Of a DNA stretch of 64,000 nt, positions 35,762-45,202 are shown one piece after another. The stretch is from Streptomyces durocortorensis. Its GTDB lineage: Bacteria; Actinomycetota; Actinomycetes; Streptomycetales; Streptomycetaceae. Location: assembly GCF_031760065.1 (NCBI RefSeq), contig NZ_CP134500.1, positions 6,324,001-6,388,000 of the forward strand, in the 5' to 3' direction. The notes beneath the pieces were generated by a model. The model did no database searches. It saw nothing but the letters and a program-made list of their open reading frames with translations, and had not been told where the DNA came from. How positions within the stretch are numbered: position 1 is the first letter of the stretch; each line of letters opens with the position of its first letter. Made by a program: the position numbers and the translations under genes.

Positions 35762-35864
35762 CGCGGGTCGGCGCACCGGCTGCCGCAGGCATGCGGCGAT
35801 CCGCCCCTTATGGTCCATTGATCCCAGAAGGGCCAGAAGGCCGAGGGATCGAAGGGGCTGAACC

Positions 35865-37238
35865 ATGGACCTGGGAGACGACCTGTGTACGCGGGCCGAC
35901 GCGCTGATGGACGGTCTCGTCGCCGACCTGGAACGGCTGACGGCCATCCCGTCCATCGCCTTCCCCGGCTTCCCGCCCGAGCCCGTGCGGCAGGCCCACG
36001 ACCTCCTCGTGGAGCTGCTGCGGGGCGCGGGCGTGGAGCACGTGGAGCGGCTGGACCTGCCCGACACCGCACCGGTCGTCATCGCGGAGGTCCCGCCGCC
36101 GGACGCCGGAGCGCCGACGGTCCTGCTCTACGGCCACTACGACGTACAGCCGCCCGGCGACGAGGCGCTGTGGCTCTCCCCGCCCTTCGAGCCCACGCCC
36201 GTCGAGGGCGGTCTGCGGGCCCGGGGCATCGCCGACGACAAGTCCAACATCATCGTCCACCTGGGTGTACTCCGCGCCTACGAGGGACGTCCTCCGGTCG
36301 GCCTGAAGATCGTCCTGGAGGGCCAGGAGGAGTACGGGAGCGCCTTCGACGACTACCCGCCCACCGACCCGGACCGCTTCGCCTGCGACGCGATGGTCAT
36401 CGCGGACATGGGCAACCTCCGCCCCGGCAGCCCCACCCTCACCACCGGCCTGCGCGGCGCCGCGGAGGTCGTCGTCGAGGTCCGCACGCTCGCCGAGCCC
36501 CGGCACAGCGGCGAGTTCGGCGGAGCCGCCCCCGACGCCCTGCTCGCCCTCCTCAAAGCGCTGGCCACCCTCCACGACGTCCACGGTGACGTCGCCGTCG
36601 AGGGCCTGCGCCGCGACGACTGGAGGGGCACCACCTATACGGAGGACGAATTCCGCTCCCTCGCCGGAGTCCGGGAGGGCGTGCCCCTCATCGGCTCCGG
36701 CAGCCTCGGCGAACGCCTCTGGAGCGGCCCGGCCATCACCGTCATCGGTATCGACGCTCCGAGCGTCGACCACGCGGCCTCCGCCGTCGTTCCGTACGCC
36801 CGAGCCAAGCTGAACCTCCGCTTCCACCCCGAGCAGGACCCGGGACAGGCGCGCGACCTGCTCGTCACCCATCTGGAGTCCCTGCGCCCGTTCGGTATCC
36901 CGCTCACCGTCACCCCCGGCGACACGGGCCCCGGATTCGAACCCGCAACCGACGGACCGGCCTACCGCGCGGCCCTCACGGCACTGCGGGAGGGCTGGGG
37001 GAGCGAGCCGTCCTTCGTCGCGAGCGGCGGCTCGATCCCGCTGGTCAACGGCCTGGCCAAGGCGGTCCCGAACGCCGAGGTGCTCCTCTTCGGAGCCCAG
37101 GACAGCATGTGCAATCTGCACGCCCCCAACGAACGCGTCCTCTTCTCGGAGCTGCGGTCGGCGGTGATCGCGGAGGCCGCGTTCCTGAGGGAGTACGCGG
37201 CGACGTACGCCTCCCGCACCCGGGGGAGCACCGCATGA
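35865..37238 (+). CDS. M20 family metallopeptidase (dipeptidase)
   Basis: 457 residues. Metal ligands are visible: His in VLLYGHYDVQPPGD (about 91), the bridging Asp in GIADDKSNI, Glu-Glu in LEGQEEYGS (about 151) and Asp in VIADMGN; the late His is in the C-terminal SMCNLHAPNE. It should hydrolyse dipeptides or N-acylated amino acids in the cytoplasm with two zinc ions. The stop overlaps the start of the YfcC-type transporter (ATGA), so the pair forms a peptide/amino acid uptake and use unit. Confidence 0.93.
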   Translation: MDLGDDLCTRADALMDGLVADLERLTAIPSIAFPGFPPEPVRQAHDLLVELLRGAGVEHVERLDLPDTAPVVIAEVPPPDAGAPTVLLYGHYDVQPPGDEALWLSPPFEPTPVEGGLRARGIADDKSNIIVHLGVLRAYEGRPPVGLKIVLEGQEEYGSAFDDYPPTDPDRFACDAMVIADMGNLRPGSPTLTTGLRGAAEVVVEVRTLAEPRHSGEFGGAAPDALLALLKALATLHDVHGDVAVEGLRRDDWRGTTYTEDEFRSLAGVREGVPLIGSGSLGERLWSGPAITVIGIDAPSVDHAASAVVPYARAKLNLRFHPEQDPGQARDLLVTHLESLRPFGIPLTVTPGDTGPGFEPATDGPAYRAALTALREGWGSEPSFVASGGSIPLVNGLAKAVPNAEVLLFGAQDSMCNLHAPNERVLFSELRSAVIAEAAFLREYAATYASRTRGSTA

Positions 37239-38767
37239 GCAGCGCCGCCGACACGAAACCGGCTCTGGAGGAGGAGCCCCCGGCCGGGCCGAAGTTCACC
37301 TTTCCCAGCGCCCTCACGATCCTCGCCGTCGTCACGCTCGCCGTCTGGGCCCTGGCCTTCCTCGTCCCGCCCGGCGCCTACGACCGCGACGAGGACGGCG
37401 CCCCGGTCCAGGGCACGTACCACCGCGTCGACTCCGACCAGAGCTTCGTCGACCGCCTGAACGACCTCTTCCTCTCCCCGGTCAACGGCCTCTACGGCGT
37501 CCAGGACGCGCAGACGGGCCAGGTGGGCCCGGACCTGGCGGGCGAACTGTACGGCAGCGCGGGCGTGTTCCTGTTCGTGCTCGCCATCGGCGCGTTCATC
37601 ACGGTGGTGTTCGCCACCGGAGCCCTGGACCGGGGCATCGGCCGCCTCGCCCACCGGCTGCGCGACCGGGGCGCGCTGCTCATCGCCGGGGTGATGCTGG
37701 TCTTCGCGCTGCTCGGTACGGTCGAGGGCTTCGCGGAGGAGACGCTCGGCTTCTACGGCCTGATCATCCCCCTGATGCTGGCCCTCGGTTACGACCGCAT
37801 GGTGGCCACCGGCACCATCATCCTCGGCGCGGGCGTCGGGGTGCTCTGCTCCACGGTCAACCCCTTCGCCACCGGCGTCGCCTCGTCCGCGGCGGACATC
37901 TCGCTCGGCGACGGCATCGTGCTGCGCGCGATCATGTGGGTGGTCCTCACGGCGGTGACGATCGCCTACGTCATCCGGTACGCCAACCGCGTACGCAGGA
38001 ACCCCGAACGCTCGCTCTCAGGCTTCCTTCCCGGCGACCGCGACCACAACGCGGCGGACGCGGCGGAGCCCCCGGAGCTGACCCGGCTCCACCAGATCAT
38101 CCTGATCCTGGTCACCCTGGTCTTCACCTTCATGATCTTCTCGGTCGTCCCCTGGTCCAGCGCCCTTACAGGCGACGCCGACGCCACCCCGTACGGCTTC
38201 GAACTCGGCTGGTCCTTCCCGCAACTGGCCGCCCTGTTCCTGGTCGCGGCGGTCCTCGTGGGCGTCGTCGCCCGGTTCGGCGAGCAGAAGCTCAGCGCGA
38301 CCGTCATCCAGGGCGCGGCCGACTTCATCTCCCCGGCGCTCGTCATCGTCCTCGCCCGTGGTGTCACGGTCATCATGAACAACTCGCAGATCACCGACAC
38401 CGTGCTGCACTCCATCGAGGGCGTGGTCTCGGGAACTTCCTCGGCGCTCTTCGCGGTCTACGTCTTCCTCGTCAACCTGCCACTCGCCTTCCTCATCCCC
38501 TCCACCTCCGGCCACGCCACCCTCGCGATGCCGATCCTGGCCCCCCTGGCCGACTTCGCGGGCGTCTCCCGCGCGGTGGTGGTGACGGCCTGGCAGGCGG
38601 CCAGCGGCTGGATGAACCTCTGGGTCCCGACGACGGCGGTCACCATCGGCGGGGTGGCCCTGGCGAAGATCGGCTACGACAGGTACCTGCGCTTCGTCTG
38701 GCCGCTGCTGGCGATCCTGGCCGCCTTGATCTGCGGGTTCGTGGCGCTGGGGGCGGTGTGGACGTGA
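37235..38767 (+). CDS. YfcC/DcuC-superfamily membrane transporter
   Basis: 510 residues with about 12 hydrophobic segments. The N-terminal FTFPSALTILAVVTLAVWALAFLVPPGAYDR and the internal GTVEGFAEETLGFYGLIIPLMLALGYDRM and IPSTSGHATLAMPILAPLADFAGVSR are typical of the YfcC family (basic amino acid, peptide or C4-dicarboxylate transporters). It is translationally coupled to the M20 peptidase, which argues for dipeptide or amino acid import or exchange. The substrate is not known for this group. Confidence 0.9.
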   Translation: MSSAADTKPALEEEPPAGPKFTFPSALTILAVVTLAVWALAFLVPPGAYDRDEDGAPVQGTYHRVDSDQSFVDRLNDLFLSPVNGLYGVQDAQTGQVGPDLAGELYGSAGVFLFVLAIGAFITVVFATGALDRGIGRLAHRLRDRGALLIAGVMLVFALLGTVEGFAEETLGFYGLIIPLMLALGYDRMVATGTIILGAGVGVLCSTVNPFATGVASSAADISLGDGIVLRAIMWVVLTAVTIAYVIRYANRVRRNPERSLSGFLPGDRDHNAADAAEPPELTRLHQIILILVTLVFTFMIFSVVPWSSALTGDADATPYGFELGWSFPQLAALFLVAAVLVGVVARFGEQKLSATVIQGAADFISPALVIVLARGVTVIMNNSQITDTVLHSIEGVVSGTSSALFAVYVFLVNLPLAFLIPSTSGHATLAMPILAPLADFAGVSRAVVVTAWQAASGWMNLWVPTTAVTIGGVALAKIGYDRYLRFVWPLLAILAALICGFVALGAVWT

Positions 38768-38819
38768 GGGGGTCTCGCCTACTCTGGATCACCGGTCGTG
38801 GTACGTGAGGGGCGGGGAG

Positions 38820-40014
38820 ATGCGAAGCATACGAAGTGGCTTGTCCGGTCTGCTGGTTGTGGGAGTCCTGGCGGTGGCGGGATGCAGTTCCGGGGAGGCG
38901 GACTCCGGTGCCCCGAAGGATGGCAAGGGCGACCGGAACGTCGCCTCGAAGCCCGCCAAGAAGCCGGAACTCACGGCGTACGAAGCCCCCGTGAAGTTCG
39001 CCGCCGATCCCACGGGCGAATCGTTCGGCCAGACCGGACCCCTGCTGAGTTCGACGCTGGCCGGGCGCTATCTCTTCACCAAGGACATCACAGGCGTGCA
39101 GGTCCGGGATGTGGCCACGGGGCAGCAGGCAGGGCCGGAGCTGACCCCGCGCAACACCGTCCAGCGGGTGTTCCCGAAGGACTACTTCCGCAAGACGGAC
39201 CGGCGGGACGACCTGGCCCCCTTCGTGCTGGAGCGGGCGGACGGCGATCCGCTCGTCCTCGTTCCGTACCACGTGTCCAAGGCCGGCCGGGGCACCACGG
39301 CCTCCCGGCACTTCGTCGAGCTGCTGGTCATCGACTCCGGCACCGGCAAGCTGCGCAGCAGCCTGGAGATCCAGCTGGGCGACGGTTTACGGCGCGCGGT
39401 ACCAGGTGCTGACAGCCGTGAGCATGAAGGACGGCGACACGGCGTGGCAGGACCGTTCCCACAAGCGCACCGCGGGCGTGAACCCCGCGTTCCAGGCGCA
39501 GTGGACGACGTCGGCGGGCCCCGACGGGATCATCACCACGAAGGTGACGCGCAGCGGCATCTTCTCGTCCTGCAGCCAGCTGGTCCTGGTGGACGCGAAG
39601 ACGGGCAAGGAGAAGCCCCTGGCCGACAAGGCCCGTCCCGTGGAGTGCCGTTACGACGAGAAGTCCGTCGTCGTGTGCGGGCGGCACCCCGGAGCGGCCC
39701 GGCGCGCGGCCGAGGTCTTCGCCGTCGACGTCGCCAGCGGCAAGGTGCTGTGGGAGCTGCCCGACAGGGCGGCGGGCCGTATCGTCCCCGAGGTCACCGC
39801 GGTCCGGCACGGCCGGGTCTACGCGAGCACCGCTTCGGGCCCGGTGGTCCTCGACGCGCGCAGCGGGCAGGACATCGAACTGGAGCCGGGCATCGCGCCC
39901 GTGGCCGTGAACGAGTACGCGGGGCTCACGGCGGTCCGGAAGACCGGCTCGGGGTCCGGCTTCAGTTCGGCGGACGATCTGTGGGAGATGACCCTGCACC
40001 GCGCCCGCGGCTGA
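38820..40014 (+). pseudogene. PQQ-like-repeat lipoprotein, frameshifted
   Basis: The ATG at 38820 (GAGGGG 7 bases upstream) starts a lipoprotein (lipobox LAVAGCSS). The frame continues to about 39385 (SLEIQLGDG) and then loses sense; the remaining homologous sequence (VYGARYQVLTAVSMKDGDTAWQD to DDLWEMTLHRARG) is read in the next frame and ends at 40014. Removing one G in GACGGTTTACG (39381-39391) restores a single frame of about 397 codons with beta-propeller-like repeats (DAKTGKEKPL, DVASGKVLWELP, DARSGQDIEL). It is either a recent +1 mutation or a sequencing error. Confidence 0.8.
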
Positions 40015-40029
40015 GCGCGCCGGGTACGC

Positions 40030-40067
40030 GAACCGCCCCCGGCGCTGTGCGGTGCCGGGGGCGGTTC
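40030..40067. terminator. Bidirectional terminator between lipoprotein and aceB
   Basis: GAACCGCCCCCGGC (40030-40043) pairs perfectly with 40054-40067 between two convergent genes. Confidence 0.75.
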
Positions 40068-40103
40068 CGTTCGCGGGTTCGTACGGGTTCGCGTGCGCAG
40101 AGG

Positions 40104-41723
40104 TCAGCGCAGCTGCTCGTACGCGGGCAGGGTCAGGAAGTCCGCGTAGTCCTGGTCCAGGGAGACCTGGAGCAGGAGGTCATGGGCCTGCTGCCACTTC
40201 CCGGCGGTGAAGGCCTCCTCGCCGATCTCCGCGCGGATCGCGGCCAGTTCCTCGGCGGCGACCTTGCGGGCCAGGTCGGCGGTGGCGTGCCGGCCGTTGT
40301 CGAAGACCACGTCCGCGTTGATCCACTGCCAGATCTGCGAGCGCGAGATCTCGGCGGTGGCCGCGTCCTCCATCAGGTTGAAGATGGCGACCGCGCCCAG
40401 CCCTCGCAGCCAGGCCTCGATGTAGCGGATGCCGACCGCGACGGCGTTGCGCAGGCCCTCGTACGTGGGCTTGGCGTCGAGGGTGTCGATGGCGATCAGG
40501 TCGCCCGCCGCCACCGAGACGTCCTCGCGCAGCCGGTCCTTCTGGTTCGGCTTCTCGCCGAGGACCGCGTCGAAGGAGGCCAGGGCGATCGGGACCAGGT
40601 CGGGGTGGGCGACCCAGGAGCCGTCGAACCCGTCGTGCGCCTCCCGGTCCTTGTCGGCCTTGACCTTCTCGAAGGCGACCTTGTTGACCTCGGCGTCGCG
40701 GCGGGAGGGGATGAACGCCGCCATGCCGCCGATCGCGTGCGCGCCGCGCTTGTGGCAGGTGCGGACCAGGAGTTCGGTGTACGCCCGCATGAAGGGGGCG
40801 GTCATCGTCACCGCGTTGCGGTCCGGCAGGACGAACTTGGCTCCGCCGTCACGGAAGTTCTTGACGATGGAGAAGAGGTAGTCCCAGCGTCCCGCGTTCA
40901 GTCCGGCGGCGTGGTCGCGCAGCTCGTAGAGGATCTCCTCCATCTCGTACGCGGCGGTGATCGTCTCGATCAGGACCGTCGCGCGGACCGTGCCCTGCGG
41001 GATGCCGACGTAGTCCTGGGCGAAGACGAAGATGTCGTTCCAGAGGCGGGCCTCCAGGTGCGACTCCGTCTTCGGCAGGTAGAAGTACGGGCCCTTGCCG
41101 AGGTCGATCAGGCGCTTGGCGTTGTGGAAGAAGTAGAGGCCGAAGTCGACCAGCGCCCCGGGCACGGAGACGCCGTCCAGCTGGAGGTGGCGCTCCTCCA
41201 GGTGCCAGCCGCGCGGGCGCATGACGACCGTGGCCAGCTCGTCGGCGGACTTGAGGGCGTACGACTTGCCGGACCCCGGGTCGGTGAAGTCGATGCGGCG
41301 CTCGTAGGCGTCGGTGAGGTTGAGCTGGCCGAGGACGACGTTCTCCCACGTGGGGGCGGACGCGTCCTCGAAGTCGGCGAGCCAGACCTTCGCACCGGAG
41401 TTCAGCGCGTTGATGGTCATCTTGCGGTCGGTCGGACCGGTGATCTCCACCCGGCGGTCGCTCAGAGCGGCCGGAGCCGGGGCGACCTTCCAGGAGTCGT
41501 CCGCGCGGATCGCCGCCGTCTCGGGCAGGAAGTCCAGCGTGGAGGTGCGGGCGATCTCGGCGCGGCGCTCACCGCGCCGGGCGAGCAGCTCATTGCGGCG
41601 CGGGGTGAACTGCCGGTGCAGCTCGGCCACGAACGCGAGGGCCGCGTCGGTCAGGACCTCTTCCTGCCGGGGCAGGGGCTCGGCATCGACGATGGCCAGC
41701 GTGGACGGCGCTGGTGCGGACAT
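40104..41723 (-). CDS. aceB: Malate synthase A
   Basis: 539 residues. Conserved blocks: [39 protein letters not shown] (catalytic Arg), [24 protein letters not shown] and [25 protein letters not shown] (metal-binding Glu), then [11 protein letters not shown]. It condenses glyoxylate with acetyl-CoA to malate. No isocitrate lyase is nearby; the position in the allantoin region and the operators in its promoter suggest it disposes of glyoxylate from purine breakdown. The S. coelicolor equivalent is, from memory, aceB1 of the AllR regulon. Both kinds of palindrome in the window meet at its promoter. Confidence 0.95.
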   Translation of the reverse strand: MSAPAPSTLAIVDAEPLPRQEEVLTDAALAFVAELHRQFTPRRNELLARRGERRAEIARTSTLDFLPETAAIRADDSWKVAPAPAALSDRRVEITGPTDRKMTINALNSGAKVWLADFEDASAPTWENVVLGQLNLTDAYERRIDFTDPGSGKSYALKSADELATVVMRPRGWHLEERHLQLDGVSVPGALVDFGLYFFHNAKRLIDLGKGPYFYLPKTESHLEARLWNDIFVFAQDYVGIPQGTVRATVLIETITAAYEMEEILYELRDHAAGLNAGRWDYLFSIVKNFRDGGAKFVLPDRNAVTMTAPFMRAYTELLVRTCHKRGAHAIGGMAAFIPSRRDAEVNKVAFEKVKADKDREAHDGFDGSWVAHPDLVPIALASFDAVLGEKPNQKDRLREDVSVAAGDLIAIDTLDAKPTYEGLRNAVAVGIRYIEAWLRGLGAVAIFNLMEDAATAEISRSQIWQWINADVVFDNGRHATADLARKVAAEELAAIRAEIGEEAFTAGKWQQAHDLLLQVSLDQDYADFLTLPAYEQLR

Positions 41724-41839
41724 GAGCTGTCACTCCTTCAGCGGGCGGCGGCGTCTCATGGCCGCCGGGTCGCCTGAGACGGCACGGCGTGCCATGGCTC
41801 CGAGATACGGCCGTGGGTGCCGTCTGAGGTTCAGAGGGC

Positions 41840-41892
41840 TTCTGACCAGTGGATAGTAGTTTCCTCATAGTGGAAGTTCAATGGTTTGTTGA
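41840..41892 (-). promoter_or_regulatory. aceB promoter carrying both operator types
   Basis: Minus-strand TTGAAC (41881-41876), 17 bases, TACTAT (41858-41853). The 15-bp repeats TTCCACTATGAGGAA (41875-41861, in the spacer) and ATCCACTGGTCAGAA (41854-41840, over the -10) have centres 21 bp apart. TCAACAAACCATTGA (41892-41878) overlaps the -35 exactly as in the uraD and catalase promoters. Confidence 0.7.
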
Positions 41893-41980
41893 TGTCGAGA
41901 TTCTCCGGGTCGACAGAAACCTCCCATCGGCGGCGCAGCGTGCCAGTGCGGCCACGCACCGTCTCCGCCGCCCCGCATCG

Positions 41981-42610
41981 TCACTCCAGGTGCCTCAGGT
42001 CCTGCGAGGTGTCGATGTCGTACGCCTCGGCCACATCGGAACACTCCACGAGCGTGATCGCATCGCGGTGCTCGCGCAGATACGCCCGCGCCCCCTGGTC
42101 GCCCCGCGCCCCCGCCGCGATGTCCGCCCACCGGTCCGCCCCGAACAGCACCGGATGGCCCCGCTCCCCGTCGTACGCGGCGGCCACCAGACTCGCCCGG
42201 GAGCGGTACGCCGAACGCACCCTGGCCACCGCCTCCGCCCCGATGCCCGGCTGGTCGACCAACAGGACGAGCGCCGCGTCCGCGTGCGTCCCGGTCAGGG
42301 CCGCCAGGCCCAGCCGCAGCGAGGAGCCCATGCCCTCCTCCCAGCCCGGGTTCACCGCCACCGCGCACCCCGTGAGATCGGCGCGGGCCCGCACCTCGTC
42401 GGCCGCCGCGCCCAGCACCACGTGCAGTGGGCCGCAGCCGCCGTTGCGCAGGGAGCGCACGGCGTGCTCGACAAGCGGGCGCCCCCGGTGCTCCAGCAGC
42501 GCCTTGGGGCGGCCGCCGAGCCGCCGGCCGCCGCCGGCCGCCAGCAGCACCCCGGCGACCTTGGGATTCTTCGCCCCGGAAGCCGCGTCTCCAGTCATGT
42601 CCGTAACCAT
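41981..42610 (-). CDS. MobA-like nucleotidyltransferase (molybdenum cofactor cytidylyltransferase type)
   Basis: 209 residues from ATG 42610 (42598 is also possible; neither has a clear ribosome site). The nucleotidyltransferase signature LLAAGGGRRLGGRPKALLEHRGRPLVEHAV is followed by VNPGWEEGMGSSLRLGL and ALVLLVDQPGIG, the MocA-type blocks. Such enzymes make the cytosine-dinucleotide form of the molybdenum cofactor for xanthine-dehydrogenase-like enzymes, which fits a purine region although no xanthine dehydrogenase is in the window. A role as another NTP transferase is possible. Confidence 0.82.
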   Translation of the reverse strand: MVTDMTGDAASGAKNPKVAGVLLAAGGGRRLGGRPKALLEHRGRPLVEHAVRSLRNGGCGPLHVVLGAAADEVRARADLTGCAVAVNPGWEEGMGSSLRLGLAALTGTHADAALVLLVDQPGIGAEAVARVRSAYRSRASLVAAAYDGERGHPVLFGADRWADIAAGARGDQGARAYLREHRDAITLVECSDVAEAYDIDTSQDLRHLE

Positions 42611-42795
42611 GGGGTCTGGATACCACTGAGTCCTTCGCACACGCGACACGCATGTCACCCTCAGGGGTCACCCCGACTTCTTTCCGTGGGCTGGCGCACA
42701 CTGCCTGTTATGGCGTTAACTTGCGGGCGAACCCGGGGACTTGGCCACAGGCCCGAGGGGACACACCGGCACGAGGATGTGCGAGGGGGAGTGCT

Positions 42796-43110
42796 GTGTT
42801 GCGAAGCGTCGGGCAGAAGCAGGTGACCGGCAGCGCCGAGGACCCGAGGGTGGCCGAGCTGCGCATGGCCGTCTCCCGCCTCCGTCGCGAACTGGCCGGG
42901 CTGCGGGCCGAATTCCCCGACCGGCCGATCGCCGAGGACGAGCTGGCCGCGCTGGACGCCATGGCCGTCGGCGGTGTCCCGGAGATCCCCCGGCTGCGCC
43001 GCTCCCTGTTACTGATCGCGGGGGCGATCGGCTCGGTCAGCGCCCTGGCCGCGGCCCTGCGCGAGGTGCGCAACGCGGTGGACCTCTTCGGGGAGCCGCC
43101 GCGCGGGTGA
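42796..43110 (+). CDS. Small DUF5955-like protein
   Basis: 104 residues from GTG 42796, which follows GAGGGGGAG. It has an N-terminal helical part rich in charge (EDPRVAELRMAVSRLRRELAGLRAEFPDRPIAEDELAALDAM) and a C-terminal hydrophobic segment RSLLLIAGAIGSVSALAAALREV that could be a membrane or amphipathic helix. It resembles a small streptomycete-specific family of unknown role. It lies between the nucleotidyltransferase (divergent) and the two-component system (convergent). Confidence 0.7.
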   Translation: MLRSVGQKQVTGSAEDPRVAELRMAVSRLRRELAGLRAEFPDRPIAEDELAALDAMAVGGVPEIPRLRRSLLLIAGAIGSVSALAAALREVRNAVDLFGEPPRG

Positions 43111-43128
43111 CCGGCGGGGCGCTGCGGG

Positions 43129-43770
43129 TCAGCGGCGGATGAGTCTGCGGGCCGTGGCCGCCGCCACCGCGGACGTACGCGAGTCGACGCCCAGCTTCGC
43201 GTAGATGTGCACCAGGTGGGACTTGACCGTCGCCTGGCTCAGGAACAGCCTCTTGCTGATCTGGAGGTTCGACAGCCCCTCCCCGACCAGCTGGAGCACC
43301 TCAAGCTCCCGCCGGGTCAGCGCCTCGGCCGGGGTGCGCATCCGGTCCATCAGCCGGTGGGCCACCGAGGGCGCCAGCGCGGACCGGCCCGCCGCCGCCG
43401 TACGCACCGCCGCCGCCAGTTCCTGCGGCGGCGCGTCCTTGAGCAGATAGCCGCTCGCCCCCGCCTCGACGGCCGCCAGGATGTCCGCGTCGGAGTCGTA
43501 GGTGGTGAGGACCAGGACACGGGGGTTCTCCGGTACGGCGGTGATCGCCGCCGTGGCCTCGGAGCCGTGCATCCCCGGACCCGGGCCGAACTGGAGGTCC
43601 ATCAGGACGACGTCGATGCCGCCCGCCGCCGCCAGGGCGACCGCCTGCTCGGCGGTCGCGGCCTCGTCGACGACCCGGAAGTCAGGCTCGGTGTCCAGCA
43701 CCGCGCGCAGCCCCGCCCGGACGACCGGGTGGTCGTCCGCGAGCAACAGCCTGATCTCGTCCCCGCTCAT
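43129..43770 (-). CDS. NarL/LuxR-type response regulator
   Basis: 213 residues. The receiver domain shows LLLADDHPVVRAGL, the phospho-acceptor Asp in DVVLMDLQFGPG (about 56), VLVLTTYDSD and the Lys in GYLLKDAPP. The C-terminal LuxR HTH is LTRRELEVLQLVGEGLSNLQISKRLFLSQATVKSHLVHIYAKLGV. The start overlaps the stop of the histidine kinase upstream (ATGA), so the pair is one operon. It probably controls the divergent ABC transporter genes at 45203. Confidence 0.93.
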   Translation of the reverse strand: MSGDEIRLLLADDHPVVRAGLRAVLDTEPDFRVVDEAATAEQAVALAAAGGIDVVLMDLQFGPGPGMHGSEATAAITAVPENPRVLVLTTYDSDADILAAVEAGASGYLLKDAPPQELAAAVRTAAAGRSALAPSVAHRLMDRMRTPAEALTRRELEVLQLVGEGLSNLQISKRLFLSQATVKSHLVHIYAKLGVDSRTSAVAAATARRLIRR

Positions 43771-45092
43771 GCCGCCCGCTCCCGGTCCGCCACGGGCAGC
43801 GGCAGCGTGACCGCCACCGCCGTGCCCTGGCCCGGCGCCGACTCCACACTCAGCACCCCGCCCAGCGAACCGGCCCGAGCGCGCATCGCGGGCAGCCCGA
43901 AGCCGCCGTCGCCGCGCTCCTGGACCGGCGCCCCGGACGGGTCGAACCCCCGCCCGTCGTCCACGACGTCCAACGCCACCGAGGTGTCCATGAAGCTCAG
44001 GGTGATCTCCGCCCGCCCGGCCCGCGCATGGCGCACCGTATTGGCCAGCGCCGACTGCGCGGTCCGCAGCAACGCCACCTCGTACGGCGTCGGCAGCTCC
44101 GCCGGGCTGCCGCTGACCGCGAACCGTACGGTCAGCTCCGGCCCGGTCGTCCGGGCGCAGAGCCGCTCCAGCGCGGCGGCCAGCGAACCGTGCTCCAGAT
44201 CCGGCGGAGTCAGGGCGCGTACGAAGGAACGGGCCTCGGCGAGGTTCGCCTGCGCGGCCTCGCGGGCGGCGCGGACATGCACGGCGGCCGGGTCCGCATC
44301 GGGCAGCGAGCGCTCGGCGGCCCGCAGCAGCAACTGGATGCTGGACAGGCCCTGGGCGAGGGTGTCGTGGATCTCCCGCGCGAGACGTTCGCGCTCGGCG
44401 AGCGTGCCCGCCGTCCGTTCCGCCTCGGCCAGGTCCGCCCGGGTGGCGACCAGTTCCACGATCAGCTCGCGCCGCCGCTCGCTCTCCCGGAACAGTGCGT
44501 CGTACCCGAGGACCGTGGCGACGGCGACGGCCGCACCGAGCAGCGGGCCGATGAACGCGCCGGGCGCGATCTCCTGCCGGTGTACGACGAAACCGGTGAT
44601 TGCGGCCGCGGCGGTGACGACCACGGCGGGCAGCGCCCAGCGGGTCGGCAGCAGATGAAGCTGGAGGAAGTAGAGCGGAAAGGCCACCCACAGGGCGTCC
44701 GGCGAGAGCACGAGCAACGCGAGCCAGAGCGCACAGAGCCCGGCCAGCCAGAGGGCCGCGACCCCGGCCCCGAGCGGAGCGGCGAAGGCGGCACGCGCAG
44801 CCGATGTCCCCGCGCGCCCGTCGGCTTGGCTTCGCGACGCCGCCGCCAGAGCCTCGGGCTTCTCCGCCGCCGCATCGCGCTCCTCGGCCCGGCTTCGCAG
44901 CCGTACGGATCCGGCGAGCGCTCCCGCCGCGTACAGGCTCGCCATCAGCACCGACAGGCCCACGACCGCCACGGCGTGCGGCGCGTCCTCGCCGACCGCG
45001 CGGAGCGCGGCCAGTGCCAGCAGGCCCGTCAGCAGCGCGTGCAGACAGAGCCGCAGACCGGCGGTGACGTGGGTGTGCGATCGCGAATCCAT
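43767..45092 (-). CDS. Sensor histidine kinase (HisKA_3)
   Basis: 441 residues. About six to eight hydrophobic helices fill the N-terminal half, with an Ala/Glu-rich loop (RSRAEERDAAAEKPEALAAASRSQADGR). The phospho-acceptor His is in EREIHDTLAQGLSSIQLLLR (about 240). The ATPase region has LANTVRHARAGRAEITL, DVVDDGRGFDPSG and GGFGLPAMRARAGSLGG. It has no large extracellular loop, so it likely senses within the membrane, as in bacitracin-type systems. It is transcribed divergently from an ABC permease 110 bases away. Confidence 0.92.
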   Translation of the reverse strand: MDSRSHTHVTAGLRLCLHALLTGLLALAALRAVGEDAPHAVAVVGLSVLMASLYAAGALAGSVRLRSRAEERDAAAEKPEALAAASRSQADGRAGTSAARAAFAAPLGAGVAALWLAGLCALWLALLVLSPDALWVAFPLYFLQLHLLPTRWALPAVVVTAAAAITGFVVHRQEIAPGAFIGPLLGAAVAVATVLGYDALFRESERRRELIVELVATRADLAEAERTAGTLAERERLAREIHDTLAQGLSSIQLLLRAAERSLPDADPAAVHVRAAREAAQANLAEARSFVRALTPPDLEHGSLAAALERLCARTTGPELTVRFAVSGSPAELPTPYEVALLRTAQSALANTVRHARAGRAEITLSFMDTSVALDVVDDGRGFDPSGAPVQERGDGGFGLPAMRARAGSLGGVLSVESAPGQGTAVAVTLPLPVADRERAA

Positions 45093-45129
45093 GGTTCGTC
45101 CAGCCTAGCGGCGGCGGCCCGGGGGCCGG

Positions 45130-45145
45130 TCAATCGAAAGGTTGA
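45130..45145. promoter_or_regulatory. Inverted repeat between kinase and ABC genes
   Basis: TCAATCGAAAGGTTGA, a 6-4-6 inverted repeat with one mismatch, sits midway in the 110-bp divergent region and is the best candidate site for the adjacent response regulator. Confidence 0.5.
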
Positions 45146-45202
45146 TACCGGGCCCGTCCGCCGCGCGATGTTTCCGCGCCCCGGGCCGCCGACGATGGAG
45201 CC

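Noticed and set aside
36930..36950. GGATTCGAACCCGCAACC, which resembles a tRNA T-loop (reverse)
   Set aside because: It lies within the coding sequence of the M20 peptidase (GPGFEPATDG) and no cloverleaf can be folded around it.
38805..41777. 990-codon plus-strand frame that starts in the lipoprotein gene
   Set aside because: Only the first ~190 codons are real; after the frameshift it reads out of frame and then antisense to malate synthase.
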